Of a DNA stretch of 49,518 nt, positions 8,650 to 16,406 are shown piece after piece. The DNA comes from Ferrovibrio sp. Its GTDB lineage: Bacteria; Pseudomonadota; Alphaproteobacteria; Ferrovibrionales; Ferrovibrionaceae. The translations under genes were made by a program, and so were the position numbers. Under the pieces are notes generated by a model. The model was not told the origin of the DNA and searched no databases. It worked only from the letters and a program-made list of their open reading frames with translations. Position 1 is the first letter of the stretch; each line of letters starts with the position of its first letter. The stretch lies in assembly GCF_002796975.1 (NCBI RefSeq), contig NZ_PEKV01000010.1:111300-160817 (forward strand), in the 5' to 3' direction.

Positions 8650-9315
8650 ATGTCGGCCGAGGACTTCCGGGCTTTTTCAGAGATTCTCTCCGCAGTTTTT
8701 CCGGGCGCGCGCTACTATATGGCGCCGACAGACAAACAACGTAATTATCTTTACCGGCCGATCGACGGCCTTCTACGTCAACGGCCGCCACGCATACTGG
8801 CCCATCACTCACTGTACCGAGTGTGGCAAGCGGCGCATCGATGGGAAGCCGACATTGTAATGACTCTTGATGCACAGTGGCAGCCGGTCTGGGAACATAC
8901 AAACACCGGCCATGAGGAGTATCCACCGTACTGGTATCTTATGTCCCCACAAAAACCATTTGTATGGTTTCAGCATCCAGCCCACCGCTTTACATCCACC
9001 CGAAGTGGAATGACCTGCATGGCAAACTGTCTTATGACGGCTCATTGCGTGCCCGGAAATCAGGGCCACTTTCGCTTTGCGAATCAGTTCTTTCGCTTAC
9101 TTCGGAAGGTCACCAACGACAAGAATCTTGTGAGAGTGAAGCATCCCTCTGGAGAACTGGTCGCAGCTTATGTCGACAAAAGCTCCTGGCTATGGGTCGG
9201 CCATGACGCACGCCGATGGGCGGCGGAGGACAGCAAACATTTTCTCTCCTTTCAGGGCCATAAGGAGTGGGATGGCGGCATACGTCCGATGCCCATTAAT
9301 TCACTCGAAACCTGA
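8650..9315 (+). CDS. Unknown protein, candidate immunity or partner of the preceding effector-like gene
   Basis: A 221-residue protein with no recognised domain. It is rich in aromatic residues and histidine (for example RYYMAPTDKQRNYLYRP and a WLWVGHDARRW segment) and has no signal peptide or membrane helix. ATG 8650 was chosen because CCAGGAA lies about 9 bases upstream; an ATG at 8590 overlapping the previous stop is possible. Its GC is lower than flanking genes, suggesting transfer together with the effector-like gene. Its last 20 bases overlap the convergent acyltransferase gene. Function as an immunity protein is inferred from position only. Confidence 0.65.
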   Translation: MSAEDFRAFSEILSAVFPGARYYMAPTDKQRNYLYRPIDGLLRQRPPRILAHHSLYRVWQAAHRWEADIVMTLDAQWQPVWEHTNTGHEEYPPYWYLMSPQKPFVWFQHPAHRFTSTRSGMTCMANCLMTAHCVPGNQGHFRFANQFFRLLRKVTNDKNLVRVKHPSGELVAAYVDKSSWLWVGHDARRWAAEDSKHFLSFQGHKEWDGGIRPMPINSLET

Positions 9316-10462
9316 ATACTCCTCTCTGCGCGCTTACCTCCTTCAACCCGAATACCGGCCGCAGCACACTCACCCGCCGCACAATCTCATAGCCCACGAA
9401 GCATGCCATCGCCGTGCCCAGCACAAGAAGCACTGCTTCCGCACCGACCGGCAGGGCGAGTTTGGTGAGGTGATGGCCCAGCACCACGATGGCGGTCTGG
9501 TGGATGATGTAGAAGGGGAAGACGGCATCCGTCAGATAGCGTCGCGCGGGACTGTCGAAATTCATCAGCCGCCGCGCGAAGCCCAGCAGCATCAGGATCC
9601 AGGCCCACTGATCCAGCGCCCAGATGAAGGGGCGTGCGGGCCCTCCGGTATTCGTCACCACCGCCACGATCATCGAGGCATAGATTGCGACGGCCAGCGT
9701 CAGGGCGATCCAGCGCAGGTTTTCGATGCTGCGCCAGATGCCCTCCTGCCTGGCAATGCCATAGCCGAACAGGAACATCGACAGATACAGCGCATGCAGA
9801 TACCAGTCGTCGAGCAGCGCATGGGTCTCACCGAAAACCGGCTTCAGTGTCAGACGTAGCAGCCCGACGAAGAGCGGCGGCAAGAGAAGCAACGCCATCG
9901 GTCGACGCATCAGTGCAGCCATGCGCTGCATCGGCAGGCGATGGAGCAGCGGGCGCAGCGCGAGCACCAGCATCGTATAGACCCAGAGATAGACCACGAA
10001 CCACAGATGATTCCAGGTCGGCACGATCAGCGGCGCGCCGTTGCTGCGCCAGCCATCGTGGAAGCCGATGTATTTCACGTAGAAGGCGAGCCAGCCTTCG
10101 TCGAAATTCATATGTTCCACGACCTCGTAATAGGTCTGCGGCGGCACGATGACCAGCATACCGAACAGGAGCGGCGGCAGCAGGCGCCAGCTTCTGGCTG
10201 TCGCCATCGCACCGCGCGGTAACTTGTCCGACATGAAACGCGTCGCGCAGCCGGCGATCAAGAACAGCAGGCCCAGTCGCCAGGGATTGCTCAGCAGCAT
10301 TACAGGCTGGACGACCTGCCACACGTCCGGGCCGGTCTGGCTGCTCTTCACATGCCAGGGCCAGGAGACATAGAACATGCCGATATGGTAGAAAATCAGC
10401 AGCCCGAAGGCGCCGATGCGCAGCCAGTCGAGATCGTAGCGACGCTCAGTGATGTCCGACAT
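9296..10462 (-). CDS. Membrane acyltransferase, acyltransferase-3 / OpgC-like family
   Basis: A 388-residue polytopic membrane protein of the acyltransferase-3 superfamily, which moves acyl groups onto sugars or glucans at the envelope. The N-terminal segment RRYDLDWLRIGAFGLLIFYH carries the family's D-x-x-R and H near the first helix, and about ten hydrophobic segments follow. The motif TWNHLWFVVYLW near the middle matches the glucans-biosynthesis (OpgC/MdoC) branch; the exact substrate is unknown. The start at 10460-10462 is preceded by AGAGGA. It is divergent from, and overlaps the 5' end of, the LytTR regulator gene, a pairing that suggests the regulator controls it. Its 3' end overlaps the convergent gene at 9296-9315. 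Confidence 0.9.
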   Translation of the reverse strand: MSDITERRYDLDWLRIGAFGLLIFYHIGMFYVSWPWHVKSSQTGPDVWQVVQPVMLLSNPWRLGLLFLIAGCATRFMSDKLPRGAMATARSWRLLPPLLFGMLVIVPPQTYYEVVEHMNFDEGWLAFYVKYIGFHDGWRSNGAPLIVPTWNHLWFVVYLWVYTMLVLALRPLLHRLPMQRMAALMRRPMALLLLPPLFVGLLRLTLKPVFGETHALLDDWYLHALYLSMFLFGYGIARQEGIWRSIENLRWIALTLAVAIYASMIVAVVTNTGGPARPFIWALDQWAWILMLLGFARRLMNFDSPARRYLTDAVFPFYIIHQTAIVVLGHHLTKLALPVGAEAVLLVLGTAMACFVGYEIVRRVSVLRPVFGLKEVSAQRGVFRFRVN

Positions 10463-11408
10463 GGAATCCTCTGTTCAGCAAGGCGACACGCCGTCATTGC
10501 CAGCGACGGACGCCGCTGCAAAGCCGGCTGGGACGGGCGGCGGGTCTGCTGGGATGAACGGCCCAAAGAGAAGTAACGTCACGGATTACATCGGTTTTTC
10601 GCGCCGGCTCTGGCTCGGTTATGCGGCGTCGCTGCTGATCGCCGCGGCGCTCGGCGCGACCTCCTTCTGGATCGAAGACACCCGCAACGGCATCGCCCTG
10701 CCGGCCTGGTGCTATGCCGTCACCGAGGGCACCAGCATCTTCATGCTGTTCATCCTGACCCCGGCGCTGCTGTGGCTGACCGCCCGGCTCGACCCGAACC
10801 GCATCGGCTGGCCGCGCACGGTCGCGGGCCATCTCGGCGGCTTCGCGCTGGGCAGTGCTGCGCATATTGCCGGCATGGCCGCGCTGCGCTGGCTGATCTT
10901 TCCGCTGTTCGGCCAGGCCTATGGCTTCGGCAGGCCCGGCCAGCTCGGCCTGCAGCTGCTCTACGAAGTCCGCAAGGACGCCGTGATCTATCTCGGCATG
11001 GTGGCGCTGATCTGGCTGGTGGCGATGGCGCGGCGACGGGCGCAGGTCATTGTTCAGCAGGTGGTGATACATCGCCCGGCTTCGACAGGCGCCTCCCGGC
11101 TGGAAATCCGCGACGGCACCAGACGCCTCTTCCTCGATCCGGCCGAGATCCTCTGGGCCGAAGCCGCCGGCAATTATGTCGAACTGCATCTGGCAAATGC
11201 CAGCCATCTGCAGCGCCAGACGCTGTCGTCGCTGGAAGAGCAATTGTCCACGCTGGGCTTCGTGCGCATCCATCGCTCACGGCTGGTCAACCGCCAGCGC
11301 GTGCGCGGCATTGCCGGCAACGACAGCGGCGACTTCACGGTGACGCTGGATGATGGCCGCGAGATCGGCGGCGGCCGGCGCTGGCGCGAGGCGCTGAAAC
11401 TGAACTGA
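10452..11408 (+). CDS. Membrane-anchored LytTR DNA-binding regulator
   Basis: About 318 residues. The N-terminal part has four hydrophobic helices (near SLLIAAALGATSFWI, SIFMLFILTPALLWL, a third near residues 125-145, and YLGMVALIWLVAM). The C-terminal 100 residues form a LytTR domain (LFLDPAEILWAEAAGNYVEL, then FVRIHRSRLVNRQRV), which binds direct-repeat DNA. There is no REC domain, so the membrane part is probably the sensor. GTG 10449, ATG 10452, 10461 and 10554 are all possible starts. The first three overlap the divergent acyltransferase gene; 10554 would leave a normal promoter gap. The likely target is the acyltransferase promoter or its own. Confidence 0.88.
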   Translation: MSDMESSVQQGDTPSLPATDAAAKPAGTGGGSAGMNGPKRSNVTDYIGFSRRLWLGYAASLLIAAALGATSFWIEDTRNGIALPAWCYAVTEGTSIFMLFILTPALLWLTARLDPNRIGWPRTVAGHLGGFALGSAAHIAGMAALRWLIFPLFGQAYGFGRPGQLGLQLLYEVRKDAVIYLGMVALIWLVAMARRRAQVIVQQVVIHRPASTGASRLEIRDGTRRLFLDPAEILWAEAAGNYVELHLANASHLQRQTLSSLEEQLSTLGFVRIHRSRLVNRQRVRGIAGNDSGDFTVTLDDGREIGGGRRWREALKLN

Positions 11409-11411
11409 GGC

Positions 11412-12377
11412 TTACGAGAAGCGCGGCTCGAATTTGCCGCCGCCGCGACGGTAGCGGTAGAGATAGCTGTCGATATTGCCTTCCACCGGGGTCGGCTGGT
11501 CGACGCCAAGATCCTTCAGGCCTTTCGCGCCTTCCGAAACGACATTGTCGGATTTCAGCAGTTCGATCTGGTCGCGCGTGATCGGCGGCGCGAACAGCGG
11601 CTGCATCTCCAGCGCAAAGGCCAGCGGCTTGAGCGCGAAGCCCGGCACCGGCAGCAGCAGCCGCTTCTTGTGGATCGCGGCGAGCGTGAGCTGCAGGATT
11701 TCCTTCATGCTGTAGACCTTCGGCCCGCCCAGCTGATAGGTCTGGCCGGCGGCGGCATCGTCCTGCACGGCGCGCAGGATCGCGCTGGCGACATCGACCA
11801 CGTAAACGGGCTGCAGCTTCGTATGGCCGCCATCGACCAGCGGCAGTACCGGCGCGAGCGCCGCCATGGAGGCAAAGCGGTTGAAGAAATCGTCTTCCTG
11901 GCCGAACACCACGCTGGGACGGATGATGGTCGCCTGCGGCATGTGGCGATGTACGCCCGCTTCGCCGGCGGCCTTGGTCCTGGCATAGTTCGAGCTGCTC
12001 CTGGCATTCGCGCCGATCGCCGAGACATGCACCATCTTCCGCACGCCGGCTTCCTTGGCGCAGAGCGCAATCACCTCGGCGCCGCGCGCCTGCACGGCGG
12101 AGAATTTCTGCGCGCCGCGCTCATACAGGATACCGACGCAGTTGATCACCACATCAGACCCCTGCACCGCCTGCTGCACCGACCTCGGCATGCGGATATT
12201 GGCCTGCACGATGTCGATCTGGCCGACCGAGCCCATTGGCTTGAGGAACAGGCCCTCGTCGGGACGGCGGATGGCGACGCGGACACGGGCACCCTCGCGG
12301 GCCAGCTTCTGCACGACATAGCGGCCGATAAAGCCGGAGCCGCCGAAAACGGTGACGAGCTGGTTGCGCAGCGACAT
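11412..12377 (-). CDS. NAD(P)-binding protein of the complex I NDUFA9-like family
   Basis: A 321-residue atypical short-chain dehydrogenase. The N-terminus holds the Rossmann motif VTVFGGSGFIGRYVVQKL, followed by INCVGILYE and MVHVSAIGA. The segment SSNYARTKAAGE keeps the tyrosine and lysine, but the overall pattern matches the NDUFA9/YbjT-type proteins found in alphaproteobacteria as stabilisers or accessories of complex I. Start 12375-12377 has AGGGGAA 8 bases upstream; an in-frame extension to 12443 lacks such a site. The gene is convergent with the LytTR gene, 3 bases apart. Enzymatic activity is not predicted with confidence. Confidence 0.9.
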   Translation of the reverse strand: MSLRNQLVTVFGGSGFIGRYVVQKLAREGARVRVAIRRPDEGLFLKPMGSVGQIDIVQANIRMPRSVQQAVQGSDVVINCVGILYERGAQKFSAVQARGAEVIALCAKEAGVRKMVHVSAIGANARSSSNYARTKAAGEAGVHRHMPQATIIRPSVVFGQEDDFFNRFASMAALAPVLPLVDGGHTKLQPVYVVDVASAILRAVQDDAAAGQTYQLGGPKVYSMKEILQLTLAAIHKKRLLLPVPGFALKPLAFALEMQPLFAPPITRDQIELLKSDNVVSEGAKGLKDLGVDQPTPVEGNIDSYLYRYRRGGGKFEPRFS

Positions 12378-12460
12378 GACGCGATTCCCCTGCCAAAAAC
12401 GCGAGTATTGAACGCCCGGACTATAGCCAATTCGCTTCGCCATCCAATAGCTTGGCCCGC

Positions 12461-12658
12461 ATGGGTGCCGGATTCCCCACTGTCATCATCGGCCTGCTGG
12501 CCGGGACGGTCTATTTCCTGCCCAGCCTGCTGGCCTGGCGGCGCCAGCATCGCTGGCGGGACAGGATCCTGCTGGCCAATCTCCTGACCGGCTGGACCGT
12601 GCTCGGCTGGGCGATCTGCCTCGGCCTGGCGCTGCGGCCAGCGCGCCCAAAGCTCTAA
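12461..12658 (+). CDS. Two-helix membrane peptide, superinfection-immunity-like
   Basis: A 65-residue protein with two membrane segments: TVIIGLLAGTVYFLPSLLAW and a second around NLLTGWTVLGWAICLGLAL. The pattern YFLPS... short basic loop ...NLLxGWTxxGW matches the small superinfection-immunity-like family (named after phage T4 Imm), whose bacterial members are of unknown role. The ATG at 12461 is used, and TTG 12452 is also in frame; neither has a clear ribosome site. It is divergent from the NDUFA9-like gene and upstream of the GlpR-like regulator. Confidence 0.65.
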   Translation: MGAGFPTVIIGLLAGTVYFLPSLLAWRRQHRWRDRILLANLLTGWTVLGWAICLGLALRPARPKL

Positions 12659-12693
12659 GCCATTGATTTCCCTGACTCTGCCCGCCCGTGGAT

Positions 12694-12773
12694 AATGTTC
12701 ATTTGACGTCACAGAATGTTCATGTGATGGTCATTTCAACGAAATAAGCGTCTGGCAATGTTCATTTGAACAT
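12694..12773 (+). promoter_or_regulatory. Phased GlpR/DeoR-type operator repeats
   Basis: AATGTTCATTTGA at 12694, AATGTTCATGTGA at 12715 and AATGTTCATTTGA at 12757 are direct repeats spaced 21 and 42 bases apart, that is two and four helical turns. The last extends into the palindrome ATGTTCATTTGAACAT (12758-12773). Between them ATTTCAACGAAAT (12733-12745) forms another inverted repeat. The TGTTC...GAACA half-sites resemble the E. coli GlpR operator. The array ends 28 bases before the regulator start, so autoregulation and control of the whole downstream operon is likely. Confidence 0.7.
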
Positions 12774-12801
12774 GACCAGCTGCACGGGACAGGGAACGAC
12801 C

Positions 12802-13614
12802 ATGGGCGCCGGAATGCCGGCCGATAACCGCGCCCGCCTCATTCTGGAGGCGGTCCAGCGGGACGGTTACCAGACCATCGAGGCGCTGGCGTCGCTGTGC
12901 GGCGTGAAGCCTTACACCACCCGGCGCGACGTGATCGGCCTGTGCGACCGCGGCCTGCTGCGCCGTCGCCATGGCGGCGTCGAACTGCCGCCCGAGGGCG
13001 AGAACCTCGCCTATCCCGCCCGCCAGGTGCTGAACTTCCAGGCCAAGCGCCGCATCGCCGAACTGGTGGCGCGCAATGTGCCCGACAGCGCTACGCTGTT
13101 CTTCGGCATCGGCACCACGCCCGAGCAATGCGCGCTGGCGCTGACTGATCATCCCGGCCTGCGCGTGATGACCAACAACCTCAACGTGGCCACGGCGCTC
13201 AGCCGCAATCCGTCCTGCGAGATCACCATCGCCGGCGGTCGCGTGCGCAATCTCGACAGGGATGTGGTCGCCGCCGAGGCGCATGATTTCTTCAGCCGCT
13301 TCGCCGTCGATATCGGCATCTACGGCGTCGGCGCCGTGGCAGCCGACGGCACGCTGCTCGATTTCGGGCCCGACGAAGTGACGATGCGCCGCAACATGGC
13401 GCAGCACTGCCGCCAGCGCTTCCTGGTGCTCGATCATTCCAAATTCGGCCGCGACGCCACGGTGCGCGGCGGCCATATCACCGAGGCCACGGCTGTCTTC
13501 ACCGACAAGCCGGTGCCACCCGCCATCGCCGCGCAACTGAAAGATGCCGGCGTCCGTCTCGTCGTCTGGTCCGACGACGCCAGTGAACCTGCACTCAACA
13601 ACGGGAGAGGCTGA
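12802..13614 (+). CDS. DeoR/GlpR-family transcriptional regulator
   Basis: A 270-residue regulator. The N-terminal DeoR helix-turn-helix spans roughly residues 10-65 (ILEAVQRDGYQTIEALASLC, then PYTTRRDVIGLCDRGLLRRR and HGGVELP). The C-terminal DeoR sensor domain has FFGIGTTPEQCALAL, MTNNLNVATAL and the family motif near VLDHSKFGRDATVRGG. Sensor domains of this family bind phosphorylated sugars or polyols. ATG 12802 was chosen because AGGGA lies 6 bases upstream; TTG 12766 and ATG 12772 fall inside the operator. The transporter gene begins 2 bases after the stop, so regulator and transport genes share one transcript. The operator pattern points to a GlpR-like specificity. Confidence 0.92.
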   Translation: MGAGMPADNRARLILEAVQRDGYQTIEALASLCGVKPYTTRRDVIGLCDRGLLRRRHGGVELPPEGENLAYPARQVLNFQAKRRIAELVARNVPDSATLFFGIGTTPEQCALALTDHPGLRVMTNNLNVATALSRNPSCEITIAGGRVRNLDRDVVAAEAHDFFSRFAVDIGIYGVGAVAADGTLLDFGPDEVTMRRNMAQHCRQRFLVLDHSKFGRDATVRGGHITEATAVFTDKPVPPAIAAQLKDAGVRLVVWSDDASEPALNNGRG

Positions 13615-13616
13615 AC

Positions 13617-14627
13617 ATGTTTAAACGTATTCTTCTCGCGACCGCACTGGGCATCGCTGCCCTTGGCGGCGTGGCCGACGCCAACGCGCAGCAGCGCGCC
13701 ATCTGCTACAACTGCCCGCCGCAATGGGCCGACTGGGGCTCGCAGCTCAAGGCGATCCAGAGCAAGCTCGGCATCACCGTGCCGCCGGACAACAAGAATT
13801 CCGGCCAGGCCATCGCCGCGCTGATCGCCGAGAAAGCCAATCCGGTCGCCGACGTCACCTATCTCGGCGGCATCGCCTCCGACCAGGCCAAGAGCGCCGG
13901 CATCCTGAGCCCCTACAAGCCGAAGAACTGGGACAAGATCCCAGCCGACCTGAAGGATCCGGAAGGCTACTGGTTCACCATCCACTCCGGCACGCTCGGC
14001 CTGTTCGTCAACAAGCAGGCGCTGGGCGGCAAGCCGGTGCCGCAGAGCTGGGCCGATCTGCAGAAGCCCGAATACAAGGGCCTGGTCGGCTATCTCGATC
14101 CCACTTCGGCCTCGGTCGGCCAGCTCGGCGTGATGGCAGTCAATCTCGCGCTCGGCGGCACCTACGAGAATCTCGATCCGGCGATCAAGTATTTCAAGGA
14201 TCTGCAGAAGAACCAGCCGATCGTGCCGAAGCAGACCTCTTACGCCCGCGTGATCTCGGGCGAAATCCCGATCCTGCTCGACTACGATTTCAACGCCTAT
14301 CGCGGCAAGTATACCGACAAGGCGCCGGTCGAGTTCGTGATCCCGAAGGAAGGCAGCGTGGTCTTCCCCTATGTGATGGGTCTGACCGCGAAGGGCCCGA
14401 ATCCGGAGAACGGCAAGAAGGTGCTGGATTTCGTGCTGTCGGATGAAAGCCAGGCGATGTGGGGCAATGCCTATCTGCGTCCGGTCTTTGCCGAGCGTCT
14501 CTCGGCCGATGCCAAGGCGAAGTTCCTGCCCGACGCCGACTATGCCCGCGCCAAGCCGATCGACCTGAAGAAGCTGGCCGGCGCCATGCAGCCGATCGTC
14601 GACCGCTACAACAAGGAAGTGAACTGA
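13617..14627 (+). CDS. ABC importer periplasmic substrate-binding protein
   Basis: A 336-residue extracellular solute-binding protein of the iron/polyamine/phosphonate-type cluster. The signal peptide is MFKRILLATALGIAALGG, with cleavage likely after NAQ. Further features are a type-2 binding fold with VTYLGGIASDQAKSAG, a central YWFTIHSGTLGLFVNK hinge segment and a C-terminal PVFAERLSADAKAKF. The ribosome site GGGAGAGG lies 7 bases before ATG. It follows the GlpR-like regulator by 2 bases and precedes two permeases, an ATPase and a GpdQ-like phosphodiesterase. Sequence alone would allow Fe3+, 2-aminoethylphosphonate or spermidine, but the operon context favours a glycerol-phosphate ester. 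Confidence 0.9.
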   Translation: MFKRILLATALGIAALGGVADANAQQRAICYNCPPQWADWGSQLKAIQSKLGITVPPDNKNSGQAIAALIAEKANPVADVTYLGGIASDQAKSAGILSPYKPKNWDKIPADLKDPEGYWFTIHSGTLGLFVNKQALGGKPVPQSWADLQKPEYKGLVGYLDPTSASVGQLGVMAVNLALGGTYENLDPAIKYFKDLQKNQPIVPKQTSYARVISGEIPILLDYDFNAYRGKYTDKAPVEFVIPKEGSVVFPYVMGLTAKGPNPENGKKVLDFVLSDESQAMWGNAYLRPVFAERLSADAKAKFLPDADYARAKPIDLKKLAGAMQPIVDRYNKEVN

Positions 14628-14659
14628 GTATACGTTAAGGCGGAGATCAAACAGTTATT

Positions 14660-14731
14660 CGTCATTCCCGCGAAAGCGGGAATCCAGACCAGCCGCCGGT
14701 CTGGACCCCCGCTTCCGCGGGGGTGACGACG
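14660..14731. repeat. Palindromic intergenic repeat, copy A
   Basis: An inverted repeat between the binding protein and the first permease gene. The left arm CGTCATTCCCGCGAAAGCGG continues AATCCAGACC. The right arm is GTCTGGACC, then CCCGCTTCCGCGGGGG and TGACGACG. Each arm can form its own hairpin and the two arms can pair. Copies B and C share the arm motif. It probably acts at the RNA level (transcript stability or partial termination between binding protein and permeases). Confidence 0.85.
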
Positions 14732-14753
14732 TAACTGGATAATACGAGTGGAG

Positions 14754-15575
14754 ATGATGCGTCGGGAAACACAAAGACTGATTCTGCTTCTGCTGCCGGC
14801 TGGAATCCTCTTCTCGGCCTTTTTCCTGATTCCGATGGCCGAACTGTTCCTGATCGGCGGCGCCGGCAAAGACGGCTGGGCGGCCTATGCCGCCATCCTC
14901 ACCAATGCGAATTACTTCAACAGCCTGCTCGCCACGCTGGGCGTCGCCGTGCTGACCACGATTGTGACTTTGATTATCAGTGGTATTTCCGGCGTGTTCC
15001 TGCAACGCCACAAGTTTCGCGGCAACGGCGCACTGGTCGCCATGCTGACCTTCCCGCTCGCCTTTCCCGGCGTCGTCATCGGCTTCATGGTGATCATGCT
15101 GGCCGGCCGCCAGGGGTTGATCGGCGCGGTGAGCGAGGCGCTGATCGGCGACAAGATCGTCTTCGCCTATTCGCTGACCGGCCTGTTCATGGGCTATGTC
15201 TATTTCTCGATCCCGCGCACCATCCTCACCGTGATGGCCGCCGCCGAAAAACTCGATCCGAAACTGGAAGAGGCCGCGCGCTCACTCGGCGCCTCGCCAT
15301 TCCGTGTCGTGCTCGACGTCATCATCCCGGGGCTGAAACCCGCCTTCATCTCGGCCGGCGCGATCTGCTTCGCGACTGCCGTGGGTGCTTTCGGCACGGC
15401 CTTCACATTGGCCGCGAGGATCAACGTGCTGCCGATGGTGATCTATACCGAATTCACCCTGGCGGCGAATATCACCATGGCCGCGGCGCTCAGCTTCGTG
15501 CTCGGCGCGGTGACCTGGATCGTGCTGGCGCTGGCGCGCACCGCTGCCGGCGGCACCGTTGCGGCTGCCGGTTAG
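14754..15575 (+). CDS. ABC importer permease 1
   Basis: About 273 residues with six membrane segments, of the binding-protein-dependent permease family. The EAA loop is EEAARSLGASPFRVVLDVII followed by PGLKP, which docks with the ATPase. The N-terminus is RLILLLLPAGILFSAFFLIP. The start is uncertain: GTG 14748, ATG 14754 and ATG 14757 are in tandem, with GGAG immediately upstream. It is separated from the binding protein gene by 126 bases holding repeat A, and from permease 2 by 18 bases. The pair resembles the PotB/FbpB class of half-permeases. Confidence 0.9.
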   Translation: MMRRETQRLILLLLPAGILFSAFFLIPMAELFLIGGAGKDGWAAYAAILTNANYFNSLLATLGVAVLTTIVTLIISGISGVFLQRHKFRGNGALVAMLTFPLAFPGVVIGFMVIMLAGRQGLIGAVSEALIGDKIVFAYSLTGLFMGYVYFSIPRTILTVMAAAEKLDPKLEEAARSLGASPFRVVLDVIIPGLKPAFISAGAICFATAVGAFGTAFTLAARINVLPMVIYTEFTLAANITMAAALSFVLGAVTWIVLALARTAAGGTVAAAG

Positions 15576-15593
15576 TGGGTGGGGGTTAGCACC

Positions 15594-16406
15594 ATGCGCA
15601 CAAAATGGCTCTTCAACCTGCAGCTCGGCTTCACCCTGCTCGTCTGCGCCTTCCTGATCGTGCCGGTCATCCTGTCGATCATGGCCGGCCTGACGGTGAA
15701 TTATCTGGTTGGCATCGAAAGCGGGCTGACCCTGCGCTGGGTGATGGAAGTCTGGAACGGCTATCGCAACACCATCTTCCTCTCCATCGGCATTTCGCTG
15801 GCCTGCCTGGTCGTCACGCTGCTGATCGGCATTCCCACGGCCTATGTGCTGGCGCGGCGACAGAACGCGCTCGCCCGCGCCATCGAGGAACTGCTCGTCA
15901 TGCCGGTGGCTGTTCCTGGACTGGCGACCGCGCTGGCGCTGATCGTCACCTATGGCAGCCTGTCCGGTTTCCGCACCAGCTGGACCTTCATCCTGGTCGG
16001 CCATGTGCTGTTCACCCTGCCCTTCATGGTGCGCAGCGTGCTGGCCGTGCTGATGGCGATCGACCTGAATACCCTGGAAGAAGGCGCGTCATCGCTCGGC
16101 GCCGGGTGGTGGCGGCGCTTCCGCGACATCGTGCTGCCGAACTGCCGCGCCGGTATCCTCGCCGGGTCGCTGATGGTGGTGACGCTGTCGATGGGCGAGT
16201 TCAACATGACCTGGCTGCTGCACACGCCCTTCACCAAGACGCTGCCGGTCGGCCTCGCCGATGCCTATGCGAGCTTACGGCTGGAAGTCGGCAGCGCCTA
16301 TACGCTGGTCTTCTTCCTGATGATCATGCCGCTGCTGCTGGCCCTGCAGGCCTTTGCGCAGCCGCGTCTCAAGAAATATGTGCCCGAGGATGACACCCAT
16401 GAGTGA
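15594..16406 (+). CDS. ABC importer permease 2
   Basis: A 270-residue partner permease with six membrane helices. The EAA loop reads EEGASSLGAGWWRRFRDIVL then PNCRAG. The N-terminal helix is FTLLVCAFLIVPVILSIMAG. ATG 15594 is chosen because a G-rich ribosome site lies about 8 bases upstream; GTG 15579 is in frame but lacks one. The 3' end overlaps the ATPase gene by 8 bases, indicating translational coupling. It forms a heterodimeric channel with permease 1. Confidence 0.9.
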   Translation: MRTKWLFNLQLGFTLLVCAFLIVPVILSIMAGLTVNYLVGIESGLTLRWVMEVWNGYRNTIFLSIGISLACLVVTLLIGIPTAYVLARRQNALARAIEELLVMPVAVPGLATALALIVTYGSLSGFRTSWTFILVGHVLFTLPFMVRSVLAVLMAIDLNTLEEGASSLGAGWWRRFRDIVLPNCRAGILAGSLMVVTLSMGEFNMTWLLHTPFTKTLPVGLADAYASLRLEVGSAYTLVFFLMIMPLLLALQAFAQPRLKKYVPEDDTHE

